Shown here in pieces: positions 1-11,800 of a stretch of 43,166 nt of DNA. Under the pieces are notes generated by a model. That model ran no database searches. It saw only the letters and a list, made by a program, of their open reading frames with translations, and was not told the origin of the DNA. Position numbers and translations under genes: made by a program. Origin of the DNA: an uncultured Pelagibacteraceae bacterium (GTDB taxonomy: Bacteria; Pseudomonadota; Alphaproteobacteria; Pelagibacterales; Pelagibacteraceae); contig CACGCL010000008.1 in NCBI GenBank assembly GCA_902571525.1, positions 1 through 43,166 on the forward strand, read 5' to 3'. Every line of letters starts with the position of its first letter. Within the stretch, counting starts at the first letter, position 1.

Positions 1-2
1 TT

Positions 3-209
3 TTTATGCAACCTAATGAGATTGTGCTTAGATCATTTTCAAGTTTAATATCACAAATTAACAAAAGTTATTACTTTTCTAGGGGTAAAACTTTGATTAA
101 AAAAATTGAAGAAATAAGGCTTAATTCATTCAAAAAAGCTACCGTCGGAGGCTGCATTGTTGAAAGAGTTAATAATACTATAATAATTTACCCTGAAAAC
201 ATAAAATAA
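3..209 (+). CDS. tilS: Probable TilS C-terminal fragment (tRNA(Ile)-lysidine synthase), cut by left edge
   Basis: The reading frame is open from the window edge to a TAA at 207-209, so this is the last ~68 codons of a gene that starts outside the window. The visible segment contains an Arg/Lys-rich stretch followed by KATVGGCIVERVNNTIIIYP, which resembles the small C-terminal substrate-binding domain of TilS, with its 'T-x-GG-C' turn and closing beta strands. TilS converts C34 of tRNA-Ile(CAU) to lysidine in the cytoplasm. The position directly upstream of ftsH, on the same strand, is a common tilS position in alphaproteobacteria and supports the call. The catalytic PP-loop half is not in the window, so the identification rests on the tail and the neighbourhood. 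The ATG at 6 is probably internal, not the start. Confidence 0.6.
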   Translation, partial: FMQPNEIVLRSFSSLISQINKSYYFSRGKTLIKKIEEIRLNSFKKATVGGCIVERVNNTIIIYPENIK

Positions 210-233
210 ACTAAATTATGTTACAATTTAGCA

Positions 234-261
234 CTTGTTTAATATAGAATAATTCTTACTT
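234..261 (+). promoter_or_regulatory. Candidate promoter of ftsH, possibly RpoH-type
   Basis: The 64-bp gap before ftsH contains CTTGTT (234-239) and, 15 bases later, CTTACTT (255-261). These resemble the alphaproteobacterial sigma-32 boxes CTTGAC and CYTATNT, though the spacer is a little short. A TATAGA at 243-248 could instead be a housekeeping -10. ftsH is a heat-shock gene in several proteobacteria, which makes an RpoH promoter plausible but unproven. Confidence 0.22.
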
Positions 262-273
262 TATTCCTTTAAT

Positions 274-2169
274 ATGAATTTTAAAAATCTAGCGATGTGG
301 GCAATAATTGTAGTCCTTACAATAGGTCTATATAACATGTTTAAAAATCCGCAAAATTTGAAAGCAGTTAATCAAGAGAAGATTATTTTTTCAGAATTTT
401 TGAAGGAAGTTGATAATGGAAGAGTTGTTGAAGTTCAAATTCAGGGCAATAATATAAAAGGTGTAATGGCGAATGGAAAATCATTTACTACTTACTCTGC
501 GAATTATCCAAATTTAGTTGAAAAACTTTCAGATAGTGGAGTTAGTATCTCAGCTGTTCCAAAGGATGAAAAAATGCCATCACTTCTCGGAGTTTTGCTG
601 TCATGGTTTCCGATGTTACTGTTAATAGCTGTATGGATTTTCTTTATGAGACAGATGCAGGGTGGCAAAGGTGGCGCTATGGGATTTGGAAGATCTAAAG
701 CGAAAATGATGAACGAAGTTAAAGGAAAAGTAACTTTTAATGATGTTGCTGGTGTTGAAGAAGCTAAAGAAGAAGTTGAAGAAGTTGTAGAATTTTTAAA
801 GGATCCGAAAAAATTTAGTAGATTAGGCGGAAAAATACCTAGAGGATGTCTTCTAGTTGGACCACCAGGAACTGGTAAGACACTTCTTGCAAGAGCTATC
901 GCAGGGGAAGCTGGAGTTCCTTTCTTTACCATCTCTGGTTCAGATTTTGTTGAAATGTTTGTTGGTGTTGGCGCATCAAGAGTAAGAGATATGTTTGAAC
1001 AAGGAAAAAAACATTCTCCATGTATTATTTTTATAGATGAGATCGATGCAGTAGGAAGAAGCAGAGGAGCTGGACTTGGCGGAGGTAATGATGAGAGAGA
1101 ACAGACGTTAAACCAATTGTTAGTCGAAATGGATGGATTTGACACAAATGAAGGAGTAATAATTATAGCAGCCACAAACAGACCGGATGTTTTAGATCCT
1201 GCTTTGTTAAGACCTGGAAGATTTGACAGACAGGTTGTTGTATCTAACCCAGATATCTTAGGTAGAGAAAAAATTTTAAAAGTTCACGCAAAAAAAATAT
1301 CAATGTCTCCAGATGTTAATTTGAGAACAGTTGCAAGAGGTACGCCGGGCTTTTCTGGAGCAGACTTAGCTAATTTAGTTAATGAGTCAGCGTTGTTAGC
1401 AGCTAGGAAGAATAAGAGAATTGTAACTTCAAAGGAATTTGAAGAGGCAAAAGATAAAGTTATGATGGGTGCTGAAAGAAGATCAATGGTAATGACTGAA
1501 GAAGAAAAAAAATTAACTGCTTATCACGAAGCTGGTCATGCAATTGTAACACTAAACGAAAAAGCAGCCTATCCAATTCATAAAGCAACAATAATACCTA
1601 GAGGTAGAGCCTTAGGAATGGTAATGCAATTACCTGAAAGAGATGAAGTTTCTCAAACAAGGGAACAGCTTCATGCTCAAATGGCAATTGCTATGGGAGG
1701 TAGAGTTGCTGAGGAAATTATATTTGGTGATGATAAGGTTACTACTGGAGCCGCAAGTGATATTGAACAAGCGACTAAAAGAGCAAGAGCTATGGTTATG
1801 AGAGCTGGATTAAGTAAAGAGTTAGGACCAATACTTTATGGTGAAAATGAAGAAGAAGTTTTTCTTGGTCGTTCAGTTGCAAGACAACAAAATATGTCTG
1901 AAGAAACAGCTAAAAAAGTAGATTCAGAAATCAAAAGATTTGTTGATATGGGATACCAAAGAGCAAGAAAAATTCTTACAGAAAAAATTGAGGATTTGCA
2001 TAAAGTAGCAAAAGCATTGCTTGTTTATGAAACATTAACAGGAAATGAAATAGAGGATTTAATTAATAAAAATATCTATCCACCTAGTAAAGAAGATCTT
2101 AATGTTGAGGAAGACAATTCAGGTTCAGCTTTAGGATCGATTGGCTTGAAACCAAAAATAGTCCACTAA
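274..2169 (+). CDS. ftsH: ATP-dependent zinc metalloprotease FtsH
   Basis: This is the membrane-anchored AAA+ protease that extracts and degrades misfolded membrane proteins and regulators such as RpoH. At 631 residues it is the usual length. There is a transmembrane segment at about 8-24, a periplasmic domain to about 105 and a second transmembrane segment near 108-125. The AAA module has Walker A GPPGTGKT at 196-203, Walker [10 protein letters not shown] and the second region of homology with its arginine fingers (RPGRFDRQ). The zinc-protease motif HEAGH is at 418-422, and the third zinc ligand is expected in the later acidic segment around DIEQATKRA. The ATG at 274 gives a proper N-terminal membrane segment. 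The gene follows the probable tilS and is 5 bases upstream of folP. Identification is secure from the motifs. Confidence 0.98.
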   Translation: MNFKNLAMWAIIVVLTIGLYNMFKNPQNLKAVNQEKIIFSEFLKEVDNGRVVEVQIQGNNIKGVMANGKSFTTYSANYPNLVEKLSDSGVSISAVPKDEKMPSLLGVLLSWFPMLLLIAVWIFFMRQMQGGKGGAMGFGRSKAKMMNEVKGKVTFNDVAGVEEAKEEVEEVVEFLKDPKKFSRLGGKIPRGCLLVGPPGTGKTLLARAIAGEAGVPFFTISGSDFVEMFVGVGASRVRDMFEQGKKHSPCIIFIDEIDAVGRSRGAGLGGGNDEREQTLNQLLVEMDGFDTNEGVIIIAATNRPDVLDPALLRPGRFDRQVVVSNPDILGREKILKVHAKKISMSPDVNLRTVARGTPGFSGADLANLVNESALLAARKNKRIVTSKEFEEAKDKVMMGAERRSMVMTEEEKKLTAYHEAGHAIVTLNEKAAYPIHKATIIPRGRALGMVMQLPERDEVSQTREQLHAQMAIAMGGRVAEEIIFGDDKVTTGAASDIEQATKRARAMVMRAGLSKELGPILYGENEEEVFLGRSVARQQNMSEETAKKVDSEIKRFVDMGYQRARKILTEKIEDLHKVAKALLVYETLTGNEIEDLINKNIYPPSKEDLNVEEDNSGSALGSIGLKPKIVH

Positions 2170-2174
2170 AATTA

Positions 2175-3221
2175 ATGTCAATATATTACACTAGAGCGTG
2201 TAATTTCTATTACGGTAAATCATCAATTGAAATGCTTAAGAAAAAGAAAGCACTTCCATTGCATGGAAACAAAGAATTATCTTTTGATACAATTGAAATT
2301 TTATCAAGAAAAAATAAAAAGATAATAAATATAAAAAAAATTAATTCACTTAGTGTTTATTTAAAAAACAAAGTAAAAAAAGACATAAAAAATATTATAA
2401 AACGAAAATCATTTTGTAGAATTAATTTAAGAGAACCTTTATTGGTAGGTATTTTAAATTTAACACCAGATAGTTTTTCTGATGGTGGCAAATATAATCA
2501 AATTAAACCAGCATTGAAAAGAGTGAAGTCATTAATAAATGCAGGCTGTAAAATTATTGATATTGGAGGCGAGTCCACTCGTCCAGGCTCAAAAGACATT
2601 GATAAAAATATTGAGTGGGAAAGAATTAAAAATTTATTAAAAAGTATTAGAAATTATAAATTTTTATTATCTCTAGACACTAGAAAAACATTTGTGATGA
2701 GCAAAGCCCTAAATTACAAAGTAAATATTATTAATGATGTCTCAGGTTTTATGTATGATGACCAAACAATCAACTTTCTAAAAAAAACTAACTTACCACT
2801 AATTATAAATCACTCAAAAGGTGCACCAAGTACAATGCAAAAAAAACCTTTTTATAAAAATGTCCTTCTTGAGATCTATGATTTTTTTGTCGAAAAAATT
2901 GAACTTTTACGAAAAGCTGGAATTAAACATAATAATATTATTTTAGATCCAGGTATTGGTTTTGGTAAAAACTTGAAACATAATATTACCATTATGAATA
3001 ATATTTCTATCTTTCACTCTTTAGGTTTTCCTGTAATGTTGGGGTCTTCTAGAAAAAGATTTATAAAACATATTTCTGGTAAGAACGATAGTAATAACAG
3101 AATAGGAGGAACATTAGCATCCTCTATTCATGCAATGATGAATGGTGTTCAAATAATGAGAGTTCACGATTTTAATGAGGTTTGCCAAGGTATAAAGGTA
3201 TTTAAATCTATAAATAAATAA
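2175..3221 (+). CDS. folP: Dihydropteroate synthase with N-terminal extension
   Basis: This enzyme condenses p-aminobenzoate with dihydropterin pyrophosphate to form dihydropteroate in folate synthesis. The signature GILNLTPDSFSDGG is at residues 92-105, followed by DIGGESTRPG, the NIINDVSGF strand, an ILDPGIGFGK motif and the C-terminal GSSRKRFI pterin/phosphate-binding segment, in the order of the TIM-barrel family. The protein has 348 residues. The catalytic domain begins only near residue 85, so the first ~85 residues, rich in Lys, Ile and Asn, are an extension absent from typical enzymes of about 270-280 residues. The ATG is 5 bases after the ftsH stop and glmM begins one base after its stop, indicating one operon. 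The function of the extension is unknown. Confidence 0.95.
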   Translation: MSIYYTRACNFYYGKSSIEMLKKKKALPLHGNKELSFDTIEILSRKNKKIINIKKINSLSVYLKNKVKKDIKNIIKRKSFCRINLREPLLVGILNLTPDSFSDGGKYNQIKPALKRVKSLINAGCKIIDIGGESTRPGSKDIDKNIEWERIKNLLKSIRNYKFLLSLDTRKTFVMSKALNYKVNIINDVSGFMYDDQTINFLKKTNLPLIINHSKGAPSTMQKKPFYKNVLLEIYDFFVEKIELLRKAGIKHNNIILDPGIGFGKNLKHNITIMNNISIFHSLGFPVMLGSSRKRFIKHISGKNDSNNRIGGTLASSIHAMMNGVQIMRVHDFNEVCQGIKVFKSINK

Positions 3222-3222
3222 A

Positions 3223-4554
3223 ATGTCAAAAAAATATTTTGGTACTGACGGAATTAGAGGAAGAGTTAATCAAGGAAAAATAAACGGTGAAATGTTTTTT
3301 AAATTTGGCCTTGCTGCAGGTACTTTTTTTAAAAATCAAAAAAAACTAAAACAGGTAGCTATCATTGCAAAAGATACTCGATTATCTGGTTATACTTTAG
3401 AGCCTGCACTCGTTTCAGGTCTTGCATCAGCTGGAATGCACGTCTTTTTGTTAGGTCCTTTACCAACAAATGGTTTAGCAATGCTAACTAAAAAAATGAG
3501 GGCAAATATGGGTATTATGATAACTGCCTCACATAACCCTTACTATGATAATGGTTTAAAACTTTTTGGACCTGATGGATTAAAACTATCTGACCAAATT
3601 GAAAAGAGAATTGAAAAACTTATAGACTCTAAAATTACTAAAAATTTATCTAAACCTAAAAGATTAGGTCGAGTCAAAAGATTAGAAAATGCAAACGAAG
3701 ATTATGTAAATATATTAAAAAAAAATTTTCCTCGTAACTTTAATTTAAAAAAAATGAAGATCGCAATTGATTGTGCAAATGGTGCCGGCTATAAATCAGC
3801 CCCTTATCTTTTAAAATCATTAGGTGCAAAAATATATGAAACTGGAACATCGCCTAATGGATTTAATATAAATAACAAATGCGGATCAACCTTTCCAAAA
3901 AAAATTCAATCATTTGTAAGAAAAAACAAAGCTCATCTTGGAATAGCTTTAGATGGAGATGCAGATAGAATTATTTTAGCTGATGAGAATGGCAAGATAA
4001 TAGATGGTGATCAAATTATTGGAATGTTGGCTACAAGATGGAAAAGAAAAAAAATATTAAAAGGGGGTGTAGTCGGTACCCAAATGTCGAACTATGGATT
4101 ACAAAAATATTTCAAAAATAATGGAATTAAATTTTTAAGAGCAAATGTTGGTGATAGATACGTTAAAGAAAAAATGAAAAAAAATAAATTTAATTTAGGA
4201 GGTGAGCAATCCGGACATATTATCCTGGGAAAATTTGCAACAACTGGAGATGGATTGTTAGTAGCTTTAGAAGTATTGTTTGCAATGAGAAAAGGGAAAA
4301 AAGCTAGTGAAATTTTTAATGTATTTAAACCGATGAAACAATTATTAGAAAATATTGTTGTGAAAGATAAATCAATCATGGATACTCTGAAGTGTAAAAA
4401 AGCTATAAAAAAAGCTTCTCAAATTATAAAAAAAGAGGGAAGAATATTGGTAAGAAAATCCGGCACAGAGCCAAAAATTAGAATTATGGCTGAAACAGAC
4501 AACAGAAATTTATTATTTAAGTGTATAAATATTGTAAAAAAATCCTTGAATTAA
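3223..4554 (+). CDS. glmM: Phosphoglucosamine mutase
   Basis: GlmM interconverts glucosamine-6-phosphate and glucosamine-1-phosphate on the route to UDP-GlcNAc for peptidoglycan and LPS. The protein opens with YFGTDGIRG. The phosphoserine loop TASHNP has its catalytic Ser at 103, the metal-binding loop is DGDADR, the sugar-binding loop is GGEQSGHII, and the C-terminal phosphate-binding loop is RKSGTEPKIRIM. Its 443 residues match the family. It is one base from folP and one base from thiD. A folP-glmM order next to ftsH is familiar in proteobacteria. Phosphomannomutase is the main alternative, but the start motif and context favour GlmM. Confidence 0.96.
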   Translation: MSKKYFGTDGIRGRVNQGKINGEMFFKFGLAAGTFFKNQKKLKQVAIIAKDTRLSGYTLEPALVSGLASAGMHVFLLGPLPTNGLAMLTKKMRANMGIMITASHNPYYDNGLKLFGPDGLKLSDQIEKRIEKLIDSKITKNLSKPKRLGRVKRLENANEDYVNILKKNFPRNFNLKKMKIAIDCANGAGYKSAPYLLKSLGAKIYETGTSPNGFNINNKCGSTFPKKIQSFVRKNKAHLGIALDGDADRIILADENGKIIDGDQIIGMLATRWKRKKILKGGVVGTQMSNYGLQKYFKNNGIKFLRANVGDRYVKEKMKKNKFNLGGEQSGHIILGKFATTGDGLLVALEVLFAMRKGKKASEIFNVFKPMKQLLENIVVKDKSIMDTLKCKKAIKKASQIIKKEGRILVRKSGTEPKIRIMAETDNRNLLFKCINIVKKSLN

Positions 4555-4555
4555 A

Positions 4556-8348
<3,793 letters not shown>

Positions 8349-8374
8349 AATAATTACGAATTTTTTATAGGACT

Positions 8375-8710
8375 TTATTTAATAGAAAAAACTTTTCTTT
8401 GTCGCTCATACCACTTTTCTAGGAAAGCTTCCAAACTACTGCAACTATAATATTTAATTCTCTTATCATCTTTAAAAGTTTTTTTTTCAAAGTATCCTAA
8501 TTTTACTCCCTCTGCTAATATGGAATGTATGGTGGATCTACTAACATTTGTCAATTTTTTGGATAAGGATTCGTATGAAATGTTTTCCTCTGAAAATACT
8601 GCAAAAACTATCATAACATGTATTTTTGTCTTAAAAATAAATGCCATTGGTCCTTTTTGTTTCGAATTCTCTAACAAATCTTCATAAATATATTTAAATG
8701 AGCTTCTCAT
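8375..8710 (-). CDS. Winged-helix transcriptional regulator, MarR-like
   Basis: This is a small protein of 111 residues without transmembrane segments. Residues ~25-95 read as a winged helix: helices around KIHVMIVFAVFSEENISYE, a recognition helix in SRSTIHSILAEGVKLGY and a basic wing FEKKTFKDDKRIKYYSC. This resembles MarR/PadR/IclR-type DNA-binding domains, but I cannot place it in a subfamily. It is the first gene of a minus-strand pair with the TpsB transporter and starts opposite the exoprotein gene across a 122-bp spacer. The natural inference is local control of both divergent transcripts, possibly with autoregulation. No ligand-binding domain is present, so it may sense through dimerisation or a single Cys (near residue 85). 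Target and signal are unknown. Confidence 0.72.
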   Translation of the reverse strand: MRSSFKYIYEDLLENSKQKGPMAFIFKTKIHVMIVFAVFSEENISYESLSKKLTNVSRSTIHSILAEGVKLGYFEKKTFKDDKRIKYYSCSSLEAFLEKWYERQRKVFSIK

Positions 8711-8832
8711 AATTTGCTTTTAAAAATTACTAGTATTTTTAACAAACAATTATAATACTTACATGTGCTATATAATCTAAACAGATATGCTAAATATTCA
8801 TTATATATAAGTTTCTATATATTTAGTTTCAG
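8711..8832. promoter_or_regulatory. Divergent control region of the two-partner secretion locus
   Basis: This 122-bp AT-rich spacer separates the winged-helix/TpsB genes from the exoprotein gene. It contains two exact TATAAT hexamers on the plus strand (8751-8756 and 8771-8776), neither with a convincing -35, the short palindrome TACTAGTA near 8728-8735 and alternating AT runs around 8803-8822. It is the obvious place for both promoters and for the regulator's operator. Individual sites are not resolved by eye. Confidence 0.45.
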
Positions 8833-11800
8833 TTGGGGGAAATATTGAATTCAAAATTTGAAGTTTTTCAGTTTTTAAAGAAAATATTTATTTATTTCAC
8901 AATATATTTGCATATTTTCTCTATTCAATTTTACACATTCGCATCTGCGCAGGAAATTAAACCATCAACTCTGCCAACCGCTGGAATAGTTAAATCTGGA
9001 GGCGCCAATATTACCCAAAACAATAATACCATGAATATCAATCAGTCTAGTGGTAATGCAATAATTAGTTGGAACACTTTTAATATAGGATCCAATGCAA
9101 CAGTAAACTTTAATCAACCCAGCTCGTCATCAAACACTTTAAACAGAGTAAGAACCAATGATGCTACAAGAATATATGGAAATTTAAATGCAAATGGAAA
9201 TATATTTTTCATTAATCCAAACGGAGTATTATTTGGAAACGGAGCAAGAGTGAATGTTGAAGGTTTGGTTGCAACAACTATGAACCTAGCAAATAATGAT
9301 TTCAATCAGCAAAATTATAATTTTAATTCACTAACAAACAGCACCTCTTCAGTTATCAATTATGGTAAAATTAATTCAAACTATGTTGCTTTGATTTCAA
9401 CAAATGTAAAAAATAAAGGTGATATTAATACAAAGTCAGACTTAGCACTTATCTCTGGTGATAATGCAAAATTAGCAATTTCATCTAATGGTAAGTTGAA
9501 TATTAAAATTACAGAGTCAACTTTACAAAATTTAATTGAAAACGAGGGTTCTTTAAAATCAGAGAACGGACAAGTCTTAATCAAATCTTCAGCTGCTAAA
9601 AGTTTAGTTGAAGCTACAATTAAAAGTTCGTCACAAAAGAAAAAATTAATTTCTAAAAATGGTGTTATTAAATTAGTCTCAAATACTGGAACGATCGAAG
9701 GTAAGAATATAAAAATAGATGCAGGAAAAAATGGAAGAGTAATAAATTCCGGCAATCTAGACGTAAGCTCAGATAATTCTAAAGCAGGCAAAATTGAAAT
9801 CACTGGTAAAGAAATTTCAATTCATTCAGGATCTAATGTTTTAGCTAAAGGAGCCAAAGGTGGGGGCGAAATTTTAATTGGTGGCGACTGGCAGGGCAAA
9901 GGAAGCATGCAACAAGCAATTTATACTACTGTTGAAAAAAATACTCTAATTGATGCAAGCTCAACTAAAACAGGAGATGGTGGTAAAATTGTTATTTGGT
10001 CAGACATTAAAGATAAAAATTCAGTTACTAAAGTTGACGGAACCTTAAAAGCTAAATCAGTTGATGGAACAGGTGGTAAAATAGAAACCTCAGGAGCAGC
10101 TCTTAATACAGATGGTATTAAAGTTGATGCAAGTAGTCAAAAAGGTAAAGGTGGATTGTGGTTAATTGATCCTTACGATTATACAATTAATCAAGCTCAA
10201 GCGAATTTTATTAAGAGCACTCTAGAAATGGGAACTGATGTAACCGTTACAACTTCATTAGATCATCAATCCAAAGGATCGAACGGTAATAATTCGAGCA
10301 ATGGAGATATAACTATTAATAGCGGAATAACTCTTACTGGAGGAAGTGATGCAACATTAACTTTAAATGCAGCAAGGCATATAACTCTAAGCAGCGGTGT
10401 TAGATATTTAGATACTGGAAGTGGTAAGTTGAGTTTAGCATTTGTAGCTGGAGGTAATATTACTCAAAATACTGGTAGTAAAGCTGGAATTCATATTGCA
10501 GGTTCTTTGTCATTTACTACAACAAACTATACTGTGCCAGGAAGTTCAAACACAGTTTCATTTACTTATTCAGGCTCTGCAACTACTTGGACTGTTCCAT
10601 CAGGTGTTAATTCAATTACAATCGATGGTTCTGGTGGAGGTGGAGGCTACGGTTATAGTAACAACAATGATCCTGGAAAAGGTGGACGTTTAGAAGCCAC
10701 TATCTCTTCAACTCCAGGTGAAACATTTAACATAAGAGTAGGTGGAAAAGGTGAAAATGGTAACCAATATGCACCAGGAAGAGGAAATCCTCCTACATTT
10801 ACTGCAAGCAATGCTGCCGGTGGTTTTAATGGTGGTGGATCTGCAATAATAGCAGGCAATAATTACACCGGAGGCGGAGGCGGAGGCGCAACAGATATTA
10901 GAAGAGGCGGTGATACATTAGATAATAGAATTTATGTTGCTGGTGGCGGAGGTGGTATGGCCGCGCAAAGACGAGGACCAGCTCCAGGAGGTCACGGTGG
11001 TGACGGTGGTAATACTACTGGGCAGGATGGAACAGCTGTAGGTGCCAAGGCAGGAACAGGATTTGGTAAAGGTGGATCACAAATTGCAGGTGGCAATGCA
11101 GGAGGTCGAAATGCAACTGCAGGATCTAAAGGTCAAGGTGGAAATGGAGCTTACACGAATGGTGGTAGAAACGGCGGCGGAGGCGGAGGCGGTTACTTCG
11201 GTGGCGGTGGCGGTACATATTCAACTCGTATAGGCGGCGGCGGAGGAGGAGGAGGTTCTTCCTATGTTATCGCTAGTGCATCAAACGTTACTCATAACCA
11301 AGGTGGTGGTTCAAATTTTAATACGCATGGCACATTATCAATATCTTATAATTCAGCAAGTACCACAGCTAACGGAAATATACTCCTTAAAGGAAAAAAT
11401 TGGGCGAATGAAGGCTCAAATATTTCAACACAGGGAAATTTGGAAACGTGGGGTATTGGACCAATAAAAAACTTGTCAGTTGGTGGAGACATTACTATAG
11501 ACCAAGATCCTAGTAATTATGCATCAGGATTAATGAACGTTAACGTAAGTAGTGGAAGCATAACAACTATTGATAATGTTATTGATGGATCAGGAGGAAT
11601 AAAGAAGACTGGTGCTGGTACATTAAAATTAACTGCTAACAATGATTATGAAGGAGAAACACAAGTTAATAATGGAAAACTTGATGTTTACACATCTAAT
11701 TCTTTAGGAGATGATACTTTAGTATTAAAAAATGCAACAACTTTATTTAGTTCTTCTAGAGGTCAACCAATAACAATATCTAATGATGTCACTTTAGCTG

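Noticed and set aside
504..1175. A 223-codon open frame antisense to ftsH
   Set aside because: It is a shadow of the ftsH coding frame: composition is Ser/Pro-rich with no recognisable domain, and the plus-strand gene is certain.
10496..11467. Several short plus-strand frames (63-67 codons) inside the glycine-rich tract
   Set aside because: Repetitive GGN codons remove stops in the alternative frames; the Gln/Val-rich products look like artefacts.
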